DNA of 36,856 nucleotides from Clostridia bacterium (GTDB lineage Bacteria; Bacillota; Clostridia; Christensenellales; Borkfalkiaceae): positions 1-36,856 of the forward strand of contig JAFWXO010000027.1 of the NCBI GenBank assembly GCA_017545865.1, in the 5' to 3' direction. Shown here in pieces: positions 1 through 7,352 of this stretch; position 1 is the first letter of the stretch, and every line of letters begins with the position of its first letter. A model generated the notes under the pieces. The model saw only the letters and a list, made by a program, of their open reading frames with translations, did not search any database and was not told the DNA's origin. The translations under genes and the position numbers were made by a program.

Positions 1-511
1 CGTCTTCTTCCTCTTCATCTTCCTCTTCTTCATCGTCAAGGAAATCTTCTTCGTTCACGGTAACGTAATCAAAATCGTCGTCATCGTCGTTACCTTTAAC
101 CTTTTCGTTAGTATACGGATCGATATCATCGTCTTCAATGAAGTCTTCATCCATCATTTCTTCTTCTTGAATTTGAGATAAGGAAACCATTTCTTCTTCA
201 TCGTCACTCTTGCTTGCGATAACTTCCTTTTCATCATCGTCTAAGAACTTTCTCCACTCGTCACCATCGTCAAGCTCGTCGGTATCCTTAACGTATTGAG
301 ATTGTTCACGGCATTGTTCGCACATTTCTTCCCCTTCGTCAATATAATTATGCTTACAAATGGGGCATAAAACTTGGTCTTTAACGTCACCGTCAACGGA
401 GAACATAAGTTGCGGTCCGATTTTAAGTTCCGCTTTGCAAACGTCACAATAATCTTCGCCTTCTAAAATATAATTAAGTTCACATCTTGGGCATAAAACG
501 TATTTCGCCAT
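1..511 (-). CDS. Zinc-ribbon protein with long acidic tail (3' end beyond window)
   Basis: The frame opens at ATG 509-511 and stays open to the left edge, so the C-terminus is missing; 170 codons are visible. Residues 1-60 hold two CxxC pairs of zinc-ribbon type: CPRC then CDVC, and CPIC then CEQC. After about residue 75 the protein becomes very acidic, with repeated runs of D and E (e.g. DDEEEEDEEEE near the edge). An AAGGAG ribosome-binding site lies 7 nt before the ATG, and a TTTACA-17-TACAAT promoter lies upstream, so this is a real expressed gene. I do not recognise the family. Zinc ribbons often bind nucleic acid or RNA polymerase, but no function follows from that here. It is downstream of spo0A in the same direction but has its own promoter. 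Confidence 0.8.
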   Translation of the reverse strand, partial: MAKYVLCPRCELNYILEGEDYCDVCKAELKIGPQLMFSVDGDVKDQVLCPICKHNYIDEGEEMCEQCREQSQYVKDTDELDDGDEWRKFLDDDEKEVIASKSDDEEEMVSLSQIQEEEMMDEDFIEDDDIDPYTNEKVKGNDDDDDFDYVTVNEEDFLDDEEEEDEEEED

Positions 512-561
512 TTTGTTACTCCTTATAGTGTTACAATTCGATATTTTCTATATCGTTTTAT

Positions 562-590
562 ATTGTAATCACAATAAGTTATTTTGTAAA
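562..590 (-). promoter_or_regulatory. Promoter of the zinc-ribbon gene
   Basis: On the minus strand the -35 is TTTACA (585-590) and the -10 is TACAAT (562-567), 17 bp apart. A small perfect hairpin, CGATAT with ATATCG, lies in the predicted 5' leader at about 539-555. Confidence 0.6.
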
Positions 591-634
591 CACTTTTTAG
601 CAAAAAATTTTATATTTTTTTAATTTTTTTATAG

Positions 635-1390
635 TTATGCGCCTTCTAAAAGCATTTTGTCGGCAATAAGCGCGATAAATTCGCCGTTAGTTGGTTTATC
701 ACTCGCGGAATACGCGCGAATTCCAAGTAGCGTGTTTATAGTTTCTATCCTACCCCTATTGCAAGCAACTTCAATGGCGTGGCGAATAGCACGCTCAACT
801 TTTGACGCTGTCGTTTGAAACTTTTCGCCTATCATAGGGTAAAGTTTTTTGGTTATGTTATTGATAATTTCAGGGTTTTCTACCGCCATCTTTACCCCTT
901 CTCTAAGATAATAGTACCCCTTTATGTGCGGTGGAATTCCAACGGCAATAAAGATTTTGCTAATTCTCTCGTCTAAAGTGTTTTTTCTCTTTTCTATTCC
1001 CGCGCTCTCTTTGATTTCGCCCTTTCCGGAAAGTTCTAAAAGCCTATTTTTAATAATTTCTTTCTTAAAAGGCTTTGCTATGTAATACACTGCGCCAGAT
1101 GACAACGCCCTTGAAATAACGTTCTCGCTCGTAAATGAACTAACAACGAGTATTTTTGGCTTTTGTTCGTTTTTGCAAATGCTTTCCATAACGCCAAACC
1201 CGTCAACGTTTTTTAAAACTATCCCTAAAATAACGAACTCAGGCTCAACGCTTTTTATAATCTCTATTCCCTTCTCACCGTCGGTTGACGCGCCAACCAC
1301 TTCAAACCCGTCAAGTTCGCTTATCGCGCCCTTTAACGCCTCGATTGACAAATCGTTATCTTGTAAAATTACCACTTTATTTTGCGCCAT
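635..1390 (-). CDS. spo0A: Spo0A-type sporulation master regulator with degenerate receiver pocket
   Basis: 251 aa, close to the usual Spo0A length. Residues 1-120 form a response-regulator receiver and about 145-251 the Spo0A DNA-binding domain. The recognition-helix region TASKVERAIRHAIEVA and the C-terminal NGEFIALIADKMLLE are very like known Spo0A. Numbering matches Bacillus subtilis Spo0A without gaps in the receiver: Lys106 is kept in KPF, Asp11 is kept and Ser84 replaces Thr84. However, position 10 is Gln (normally Asp) and position 56, the phosphoacceptor, is Gly (codon GGG, + strand 1223-1225 ccc). Spo0A normally acts on DNA as the phosphorylated dimer that starts sporulation; this copy cannot be phosphorylated at the standard site. 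It may be constitutively active, controlled in another way, or a paralogue of a normal Spo0A elsewhere. The GGGAGAAG site before the ATG is a good RBS. Confidence 0.93.
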   Translation of the reverse strand: MAQNKVVILQDNDLSIEALKGAISELDGFEVVGASTDGEKGIEIIKSVEPEFVILGIVLKNVDGFGVMESICKNEQKPKILVVSSFTSENVISRALSSGAVYYIAKPFKKEIIKNRLLELSGKGEIKESAGIEKRKNTLDERISKIFIAVGIPPHIKGYYYLREGVKMAVENPEIINNITKKLYPMIGEKFQTTASKVERAIRHAIEVACNRGRIETINTLLGIRAYSASDKPTNGEFIALIADKMLLEGA

Positions 1391-1413
1391 AATTCTTCTC
1401 CCTTTTTGGTATG

Positions 1414-1487
1414 ATTATATTTTAACACTTTTTTCGTACAAAATAAAGTATTTTTGTGCGAAAATAAAAGATTATTTTGTATGAAAA
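1414..1487 (-). promoter_or_regulatory. spo0A promoter region with three operator-like repeats
   Basis: The -10 TATAAT (minus strand) is at 1414-1419. Three copies of a 13-mer, TTTTGT[AG][CT]GAAAA, lie upstream: 1431-1443 (minus orientation, covering the -35 position), 1452-1464 (+) and 1475-1487 (+). Their centres are 21 and 23 bp apart, about two helical turns. The motif resembles an 0A box (TGTCGAA) with one extra base, which suggests autoregulation, but this is inference. Confidence 0.5.
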
Positions 1488-1536
1488 TGTCGCATTATGG
1501 CGGAAATGCAGTTTAATTTGAAAAAACGGCAAAAAC

Positions 1537-1561
1537 AAAAACGCATATCAAATGCGTTTTT
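1537..1561 (-). terminator. Rho-independent terminator after the fucosidase gene
   Basis: The stem is ACGCAT (1541-1546) with ATGCGT (1552-1557), extended by flanking A and T runs on both sides. Read on the minus strand it follows the fucosidase stop and ends in a T run. The symmetry would also let it work on the plus strand. Confidence 0.7.
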
Positions 1562-1586
1562 GTATGAATTTATTAAATTTTGTCAA

Positions 1587-2915
1587 TTACAAGTCAGCAA
1601 CGATAACCGCTTCATTTTTAAATATTGCCGATTTTGAATATTCGTTATAGTCAGTTGCGTCTTCAATAATATCGGTTACCTTTTTGTCGTAAGTAATTTC
1701 GATAACGGTATCGATTTCTTGGCGATACTTAGAAGGAACGGATATTGCAAGCAAGCCGTTTTTCTTAGTAACGGTAACGGGCGCGCCCGTTAAGCATTTT
1801 ACCTTAGCATTTTCAACGTCGGGAACGTAAATTTCGTCGCTGATCCAATCGAAAACGTGGAAATAAAGTTTGTTATCTTTATTTGCAGTACCGCCCCAAT
1901 CGTCAACTTTTATCGGGCCACCGCGAGTGCCGTAAATAGATTCGCCGTATTTTTCAAGCCAAGCGCCAACTTCTTTAAGCCTTGCAATCTCGTTTTCTTC
2001 AAAAGAACCGTCAAACTTGGGCGCAACGTTTAAAAGTAAGTTACCGCCGTTACATACGACTTTTGCAAGAAGTTGAATACAGCTTCTAAGCGAACGGATA
2101 GGCGCGCCGGGGTGATAACCCCAGCCGTTAGTCATCGTATCACAAGTTTCCCAAGCCTTTTGGGTATTATATTCGCCTATTTTTTTCTCAGGAGCAAAGT
2201 AGTCGCCGTAAGTTTTATCGCCGATACGGTCGTTACAGATAATTCCCTTTTGATTAGTTCTAATCATTTTGTCAAGTTTTTCCATATCCCAGAAATCTTT
2301 AACTTGCGGATTAGTTTTGAAATCTGCAGGGCGACCAAACTTGTGCATGTGAATACCGTGACCAAGCCAGTAGTCTTCACCGCCATCATACCACATAAGG
2401 TCTACCCTGCCGTAGTTAGTGGTGAGTTCTTCAAGTTGCTTGTGCGCTTGTTCTCTAAGTTCGTTAGCGCTCCTTTTATACATTTGGGGGAAGAAGAACC
2501 CCGGGAATCTCCAGTCGAGCGGAGAGTAATATAAACCAGTGAGTAAACCACCCTTATGACAAGCGTCGGTAAACTCTTTAACGAAGTCACGCTTTGCAGG
2601 GCAGTTTAAAGAGGTGTGGTTATCTTTGCACGCCTTACTGTCCCAAAGCGAAAACCCGTCGTGATGCTTGGTTATCATAACCATATATTTCATACCGGCA
2701 GATTTAGCAAGGTCCACCCACTCTTCAGCGTTAAATTTATCGCCTTTAAAATCTTTCGCTCTCTCGGCGTATTCGTCAATATCGATAGGATTACAGTACA
2801 TTGACCACTCACCTATATCACCCTTAGAGTATAAACCCCAGTGGATAAACATACCGAACTTTTGGTCTTGCCAGTTTTTCATATTTTGTTGATTGTCGTT
2901 AATAGTTTTAGGCAT
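1587..2915 (-). CDS. Alpha-L-fucosidase, glycoside hydrolase family 29
   Basis: 442 aa. GH29 enzymes release terminal alpha-L-fucose from glycans by a retaining mechanism. Visible signatures are the N-terminal FGMFIHWGLYS (about 20-30), the substrate-binding KHHDGFSLWDS (83-93), and VDLMWYDGG, where Asp177 fits the family's catalytic nucleophile. The acid/base residue of GH29 is poorly conserved and I do not assign it. There is no signal peptide, so the enzyme is probably cytoplasmic and acts on short imported oligosaccharides. The gene stands alone between two terminators, with no fucose transporter or catabolic gene beside it. An AAAGGAG site precedes the ATG. Confidence 0.9.
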   Translation of the reverse strand: MPKTINDNQQNMKNWQDQKFGMFIHWGLYSKGDIGEWSMYCNPIDIDEYAERAKDFKGDKFNAEEWVDLAKSAGMKYMVMITKHHDGFSLWDSKACKDNHTSLNCPAKRDFVKEFTDACHKGGLLTGLYYSPLDWRFPGFFFPQMYKRSANELREQAHKQLEELTTNYGRVDLMWYDGGEDYWLGHGIHMHKFGRPADFKTNPQVKDFWDMEKLDKMIRTNQKGIICNDRIGDKTYGDYFAPEKKIGEYNTQKAWETCDTMTNGWGYHPGAPIRSLRSCIQLLAKVVCNGGNLLLNVAPKFDGSFEENEIARLKEVGAWLEKYGESIYGTRGGPIKVDDWGGTANKDNKLYFHVFDWISDEIYVPDVENAKVKCLTGAPVTVTKKNGLLAISVPSKYRQEIDTVIEITYDKKVTDIIEDATDYNEYSKSAIFKNEAVIVADL

Positions 2916-2955
2916 AATTTTACTCCTTTATAGTTTTTAAAACCTCTATGCTACA

Positions 2956-2984
2956 AATATATCATAACTGAAAAGTCATTTCAA
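2956..2984 (-). promoter_or_regulatory. Promoter of the fucosidase gene
   Basis: On the minus strand, TTGAAA (2979-2984), 17 bp, then TATATT (2956-2961), with a TG at the extended -10 position. No convincing operator is visible nearby. Confidence 0.55.
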
Positions 2985-3055
2985 TAGAAAAAGTAAAAAA
3001 GTTTATATATTTTAAATTGAAAATATCAAACGATAACGATTGTAAACAAAACAAA

Positions 3056-3082
3056 AAAAGATGGTATAAAATACCATCTTTT
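3056..3082 (-). terminator. Terminator of the rplM-rpsI operon
   Basis: A perfect 12-bp stem, arms 3056-3067 and 3071-3082, with a 3-nt loop. It lies just after the rpsI stop on the minus strand and is followed by a T run. Confidence 0.85.
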
Positions 3083-3098
3083 CGTTTGAAATTTGAAA

Positions 3099-3512
3099 TT
3101 AACGCTTGGAGAATTGAGGAGCGCGACGAGCCTTTTTAAGACCGTATTTCTTTCTTTCCTTCATTCTCGGATCTCTCGTTAAGAAGCCTGCTTTCTTAAG
3201 CGCTGCTCTAAGTTCAGGTTCGCTAACGATAAGCGCTCTTGCAATACCGTGACGGATTGCGCCCGCTTGACCAGTGAAACCACCGCCAACAACGTTTACA
3301 AATACGTCGTACTTAGTTAAAGTATCGGTTAAAACAAGGGGTTGTTTAATGATGAGTTTAACGGTTTCAAGATCGCAGTAATCATCAATGCTTCTCTTGT
3401 TGATAACGATGTTACCTGCGCCACCCGGAATAAGTCTAACTCTTGCAATTGCCTTTTTTCTTCTACCAGTTCCCCAGAATTGAAGTTTCTTTTTGCTTGC
3501 TACTTTAGCCAT
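3099..3512 (-). CDS. rpsI: 30S ribosomal protein S9
   Basis: 137 aa, usual size. S9 sits in the head of the small ribosomal subunit, and its basic C-terminal tail reaches toward the P-site tRNA. Typical sections are [14 protein letters not shown] near the N-terminus, [19 protein letters not shown] in the middle, and the end [20 protein letters not shown] finishing in FSKR. It lies 12 nt after rplM, the pairing found in almost all bacteria. Confidence 0.98.
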   Translation of the reverse strand: MAKVASKKKLQFWGTGRRKKAIARVRLIPGGAGNIVINKRSIDDYCDLETVKLIIKQPLVLTDTLTKYDVFVNVVGGGFTGQAGAIRHGIARALIVSEPELRAALKKAGFLTRDPRMKERKKYGLKKARRAPQFSKR

Positions 3513-3524
3513 GATTTAACCTCC

Positions 3525-3959
3525 TTACTTACCGAGCTTTAACTCAACAGGCATTTGAGCTTGTTGGTTGTGCTCTGCACCTTTGTATACTCTAAGTTTA
3601 GTGAGCATCTTTCTACCAAGGCTGTTCTTGGGAAGCATACCCTTAACTGCTTCGTATACTGCAAGGTCAGACTTTTCAGCCATCATCTTGCTGTAAGGAA
3701 TTTGCTTTAAACCACCGATATAACCGGTGTGGTAAGAATAAAATTTCTTTTCGAGTTTTTTACCCGTTAAGATAACCTTATCAGTGTTTATAATAATAAC
3801 GTGATCGCCACAGTCAACGTTGGGAGTGAAAGTAGGTTTATTTTTACCTCTAAGCACTGCTGCTACTTGAGATGCAAGTCTACCAAGCGCCATACCGCTT
3901 GCGTCAACAACGTACCACTTTCTTTCAACTTGACCGGCTTTTGCCATGAAAGTTTTCAT
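3525..3959 (-). CDS. rplM: 50S ribosomal protein L13
   Basis: 144 aa, usual size. L13 is an early-assembly protein of the large subunit. Family sequence is clear: [19 protein letters not shown] near the start, then [18 protein letters not shown] and [24 protein letters not shown] site precedes the ATG. It is the first gene of a two-gene operon with rpsI and has its own strong promoter and an 84-nt leader, unlike many Firmicutes where it is read through from truA. Confidence 0.98.
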   Translation of the reverse strand: MKTFMAKAGQVERKWYVVDASGMALGRLASQVAAVLRGKNKPTFTPNVDCGDHVIIINTDKVILTGKKLEKKFYSYHTGYIGGLKQIPYSKMMAEKSDLAVYEAVKGMLPKNSLGRKMLTKLRVYKGAEHNQQAQMPVELKLGK

Positions 3960-4043
3960 TTCGTTTCTCCTAAAAAATCTTATATAGTACCGCGCGTTTT
4001 ACCATCTGAGGGGCTAATTCATCGGGGAAAACCGAGTACCGCA
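3960..4043 (-). promoter_or_regulatory. 5' leader of rplM, candidate L13 autoregulatory leader
   Basis: The transcript from the promoter at 4050-4078 has an untranslated leader of about 84 nt. It contains a GGTAC near each end and a small TCGG/CCGA hairpin. Firmicutes are known to have an L13 leader RNA bound by L13, and position and length fit, but I cannot confirm the fold by eye. Confidence 0.4.
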
Positions 4044-4049
4044 TTGACT

Positions 4050-4078
4050 ATTTTATATAAAAACTCGACTATTGTCAA
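4050..4078 (-). promoter_or_regulatory. Promoter of rplM-rpsI
   Basis: On the minus strand, TTGACA (4073-4078), 17 bp, then TAAAAT (4050-4055). The -35 is consensus, as expected for a ribosomal protein operon. Confidence 0.8.
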
Positions 4079-4106
4079 GCAATTTAACGGGGTTTTTTGA
4101 TAATAA

Positions 4107-4841
4107 TTATTTATAATTAACGTTATAAAGGGTTAAGCCTTTTGCGGGCATCGTTACGATTTTGTTTTGGCGCTCGCCCATGAGCAAAATTTCATTAAGT
4201 CCGTCAAGCGACAGTTTGCCTTCGCCAACCTTAACTAGCGCGCCCGCTATCATACGCACCATATTGTATAAAAAGCCGTTGCCCGTAACGAAAATATCGA
4301 TAAACCTGCCCTTTTTAACAACCTTTATAGAGTAAACCGTTCTAACCGTATCTTTAACCGAACTTCCGCTCGCTAAAAAACACTTAAAATCGTGCTCGCC
4401 TTCTATCAAAGCGCCAGCCTTTTTCATAAGGCTTATATCGGGAGTAAAGTTTATCAAAGTTTTATACCTTTGGTATAAAGGCTCTTCAAAATCGCCCACG
4501 TATAAAGAGTATCTATAAGTTTTTTTCTTAGCCGAATAACGAGCGTTAAAATCGGCGCTTACCTTCTTGCTTGATATAACCTTAACGTCGGGCGGGAGAA
4601 GGGAATTAAGGGCGTTTTTAAACTTTTCGGGCGGGATAGAAAAATTAGTATCGAAATGCACTTTTTGGCAAAGGGCGTGAACACCGCTATCCGTTCTACC
4701 GCTCGCGATAGATTTCACTTTTTCTCCCGTGAGTTTTTCAATCGCCGTGTTTAAAACTTCTTCAACCGTTCTGCCGTTTGGTTGAATTTGATAACCGCAA
4801 AAATCTGTTCCGTCGTAAGAAACGGTTAAAAGTATTCTCAT
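4107..4841 (-). CDS. truA: tRNA pseudouridine synthase A
   Basis: 244 aa. TruA makes pseudouridine at positions 38-40 of the tRNA anticodon arm. The catalytic motif GRTDSGVHA is present with Asp51 as the expected nucleophile. Other family parts are the N-terminal YDGTDFCGYQIQ and the later GNGFLYNMVRMIAGAL. The start overlaps the end of ecfT by 4 nt, so the two are translationally coupled. It is the last gene of the metK-ecf run; rplM beyond it has its own promoter. Confidence 0.97.
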   Translation of the reverse strand: MRILLTVSYDGTDFCGYQIQPNGRTVEEVLNTAIEKLTGEKVKSIASGRTDSGVHALCQKVHFDTNFSIPPEKFKNALNSLLPPDVKVISSKKVSADFNARYSAKKKTYRYSLYVGDFEEPLYQRYKTLINFTPDISLMKKAGALIEGEHDFKCFLASGSSVKDTVRTVYSIKVVKKGRFIDIFVTGNGFLYNMVRMIAGALVKVGEGKLSLDGLNEILLMGERQNKIVTMPAKGLTLYNVNYK

Positions 4842-5644
4842 ACTCCCACCCCTAAAACTCTAAGGGTTACAACTGCGCCGAACACCAAAAGTGAAATAAC
4901 GCCTGCAATTATATCGCGGTAAGAGAACTTGAGTTTTCTATATTTGGTGCGCTTTTTAGAAGAACTGTAACACCTGCTATCCATCGCGTCGCCAAGTTCT
5001 TCAGCTCTACGGAAAGCACTTATTAAAAGGGGGATTAAAACGGGAATCATAGCCTTTGCTTTTTTGAAGATATTGCCCGTATCAAAATCTGCGCCACGCG
5101 CCTTTTGAGCCATAATAATTCTATCGGCTTCGTTCATTAAAATGGGAATAAAGCGAAGGGCTATGCTCATAACGAGCGCAATCTCGTGCACGGGGAACTT
5201 GATAAACTTTAAGGGATACATTAAACTTTCAAGCCCGTCGGTAAGCGCAACGGGAGTGGTGGTATAAGTAAGCAACACGCTCGCCATAACTAAGGTTATG
5301 AGCCTTACCGCCATAAACGCCGAAAAGATAAGCGATTCCTTAGTTATTATCCAAAATAAAACCGTTTCCGTTTCGCTCGTGTGGAAGAAGATATTTAAAA
5401 TTACCGTGAAAACTATTATAAAGAGCACCGCTCTTAAACTTCTGAGCATTTGAAGAATAGGAACTTTTGAGAAAATTATCGCAACGACGAGAAAAAGCGC
5501 AAGCGCAAGAAGCCCGTAGAAAGAATTTGCTACGAACACCATTACAACGAACGCAATAAGCGATAAAATTTTAAAGCGGGGATCAAGCCTGTGAATAAAC
5601 GATTCGGCTTGATAATACTGCCCAAAAGTTAAGTCTGAAAGCAT
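4838..5644 (-). CDS. ecfT: Energy-coupling factor transporter transmembrane subunit EcfT
   Basis: 268 aa with five or more hydrophobic segments. EcfT is the membrane scaffold that links the two ATPases to exchangeable substrate-binding S subunits for vitamins and metals. The coupling motif is visible as QKARGAD (around residue 180), and a second conserved piece is AMDSRCYSS near 223. It follows ecfA2 with 6 nt between, so the core ECF module is complete. No S subunit is encoded here, which fits a group II module whose S subunits lie elsewhere. Confidence 0.96.
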   Translation of the reverse strand: MLSDLTFGQYYQAESFIHRLDPRFKILSLIAFVVMVFVANSFYGLLALALFLVVAIIFSKVPILQMLRSLRAVLFIIVFTVILNIFFHTSETETVLFWIITKESLIFSAFMAVRLITLVMASVLLTYTTTPVALTDGLESLMYPLKFIKFPVHEIALVMSIALRFIPILMNEADRIIMAQKARGADFDTGNIFKKAKAMIPVLIPLLISAFRRAEELGDAMDSRCYSSSKKRTKYRKLKFSYRDIIAGVISLLVFGAVVTLRVLGVGV

Positions 5645-5650
5645 AGTTTT

Positions 5651-6532
5651 TTATAAATTTTTATATTTTTCGGTTACCTTTTCAATAAAGTCGTTTACCT
5701 TAAAGTTGCTGTCAATTTCAATGCCTTTTTCAAAAAGTTTTTTGCTTGCAAACGCCGTTACGGGAAGCCCTAAGCGTTTAACTGCCGGGTGGTCGGATAA
5801 GAAAAGTTCCTTTGGCGTGCAAACCATAACGGCTTTACCGCCTGAAAAAAGCGCCACCCTTTCAACGTTTTCGGAAATCTCGTCCATATCGTGTGAAACG
5901 ATGATTATAGTTTTAACGATTTTCATGTCGTGAAGGGTATGAAGTAAAGCCATAAGGCGTTTTTTACCAACTGGGTCAAGCCCTGCAACAGGCTCGTCAA
6001 GAACTAAAATTTCAGGCTCTGAAACTAAAATTCCAGCGTTTGCTACCCTTCTTTTTTGACCGCCCGATAGTTCGAACGGAGATTTGTTTTTAATTTGTTC
6101 GTAATCAAGCCCAACCGTTTCTATCGCCTTTCTAACTCTTTCTTCCCTTTCTTCATCACTAATTTCTGGGTGGAAGTTTTTAAGCGCGAAAGCAACGTCT
6201 TCTTTTACCGTTTCTGCAAACAGTTGATATTCTGGGTATTGAAATACCATACCAACTTTGTATCTAAGTTCTTTAAGGCGTTTTTTAAGCGCCTTTTTTT
6301 CTTTTTTATCCTTTACCGCAAGGTTAACGTCGCCAACGGTGAGTTCACCGCCTTCAACAAAGATAAGCCCGTTTAAATGCTGAATAAAGGTGGACTTACC
6401 ACTCCCCGTTTCGCCAACTATGCCGAAAAACTCGCCTTCGTTAATAGTTAAGTCAACGCCGTTTAAAGCGTGCTTTTTAAAGTCGGTTTTTCTATTGTAG
6501 GTAAAGGTTAAGCCTTTTGAAATAATCTGCAT
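5651..6532 (-). CDS. ecfA2: Energy-coupling factor ATPase EcfA2
   Basis: 293 aa ABC ATPase. Walker A is GETGSGKST (about 40-48), the signature is LSGGQKRR and Walker B is ILVLDEPVAGLDP. EcfA2 pairs with EcfA1 to power vitamin uptake through EcfT. The C-terminal extension of about 50 residues beyond the ATPase core is usual for Ecf ATPases. Its start lies inside the 3' end of ecfA1 (25-nt overlap), so the two are coupled. Confidence 0.95.
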   Translation of the reverse strand: MQIISKGLTFTYNRKTDFKKHALNGVDLTINEGEFFGIVGETGSGKSTFIQHLNGLIFVEGGELTVGDVNLAVKDKKEKKALKKRLKELRYKVGMVFQYPEYQLFAETVKEDVAFALKNFHPEISDEEREERVRKAIETVGLDYEQIKNKSPFELSGGQKRRVANAGILVSEPEILVLDEPVAGLDPVGKKRLMALLHTLHDMKIVKTIIIVSHDMDEISENVERVALFSGGKAVMVCTPKELFLSDHPAVKRLGLPVTAFASKKLFEKGIEIDSNFKVNDFIEKVTEKYKNL

Positions 6533-7341
6533 AATTCCTCCGCTAAACCTTCCGCCGTTAAAATCCCGTCCTTTATCGGAAGACCGTTTTCTTTTAAAGC
6601 GTTGGCTATTTTGGTTGCCCTTGGAACGTCTAACCCGTAGGCTTTTAGTTCGCCTTGGCGTTTAAATATCTCGGCGGGAGTTCCTTCCATAACGAGTTCG
6701 CCGTTAGAAAGCACCGCCACCTTGTTGGCGTTAACAACTTCGTCCATATAATGCGTTATGCAAATAACGGTCATACCGCCGTCGTTTAACTTTTTAACAA
6801 CGCCCATAACTTCTTCACGACCGAGTGGATCGAGCATTGAAGTAGACTCGTCAAGTATCAAAATTTCAGGAAGAACGGCAAGCGCCCCTGCGATTGCAAC
6901 CCTTTGTTTTTGCCCACCGCTTAGGCGTTGCCCTGCCGAATAGCGATATTTTTGCATATCGACGGCATCGAGAGCAAAATCAATTCTCTTGCCTATCTCT
7001 TCAGACGGAATGCCTAAATTTTCGGGCGCAAAGGCAATATCGTCTTCAACGATAGTTGCAACCATTTGGTTGTCTGGGTTTTGGAATACCATACCCACTT
7101 TTTTTCTTATTTCTTTAACGGACTTTTTGTCGCTCGTTGATAAAGAATAAACTTCAACGCTTCCGTCAGTTGGCGTTAAAAGACCGTTTATAAGGCGTGA
7201 AAGCGTTGATTTACCACTGCCGTTTTCTCCGAGCACACACAAAAAATCTCCCTTGTCAACAGACAAGGAAAGATTTTTAATAACGAAGGGTTTATCTTCG
7301 TCGTATCTAAAAGAAACGTTTTTTATATCAATCACTTTCAT
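6508..7341 (-). CDS. ecfA1: Energy-coupling factor ATPase EcfA1
   Basis: 277 aa ABC ATPase. Walker A is GENGSGKST (38-46), the Q-loop VFQNPDNQ (85-92), the signature LSGGQKQR (140-147) and Walker B ILILDESTSMLDP. The DES in place of DEP is typical of EcfA1 rather than a defect. It starts 11 nt after metK with no promoter visible between, so SAM synthesis and vitamin uptake are probably transcribed together. Confidence 0.95.
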   Translation of the reverse strand: MKVIDIKNVSFRYDEDKPFVIKNLSLSVDKGDFLCVLGENGSGKSTLSRLINGLLTPTDGSVEVYSLSTSDKKSVKEIRKKVGMVFQNPDNQMVATIVEDDIAFAPENLGIPSEEIGKRIDFALDAVDMQKYRYSAGQRLSGGQKQRVAIAGALAVLPEILILDESTSMLDPLGREEVMGVVKKLNDGGMTVICITHYMDEVVNANKVAVLSNGELVMEGTPAEIFKRQGELKAYGLDVPRATKIANALKENGLPIKDGILTAEGLAEELCRLFQKA

Positions 7342-7352
7342 AGTTTTTTATC

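Noticed and set aside
2073-2534. 153-codon plus-strand frame inside the fucosidase gene
   Set aside because: A shadow of the GH29 frame, without a ribosome-binding site or recognisable domain. The other opposite-strand frames inside mfd, proB, nrdD and nfnA are of the same kind.
3018-3050. Catabolite-control (cre) or LacI-type operator upstream of the fucosidase
   Set aside because: The best alignment around the ATCAAACGATAACGA stretch has at least three mismatches to the cre pattern and no clear palindrome.
6508-7341. DES in place of DEP in the EcfA1 Walker B region read as a defect
   Set aside because: EcfA1 proteins commonly have a changed residue after the catalytic Glu. All catalytic motifs are intact.
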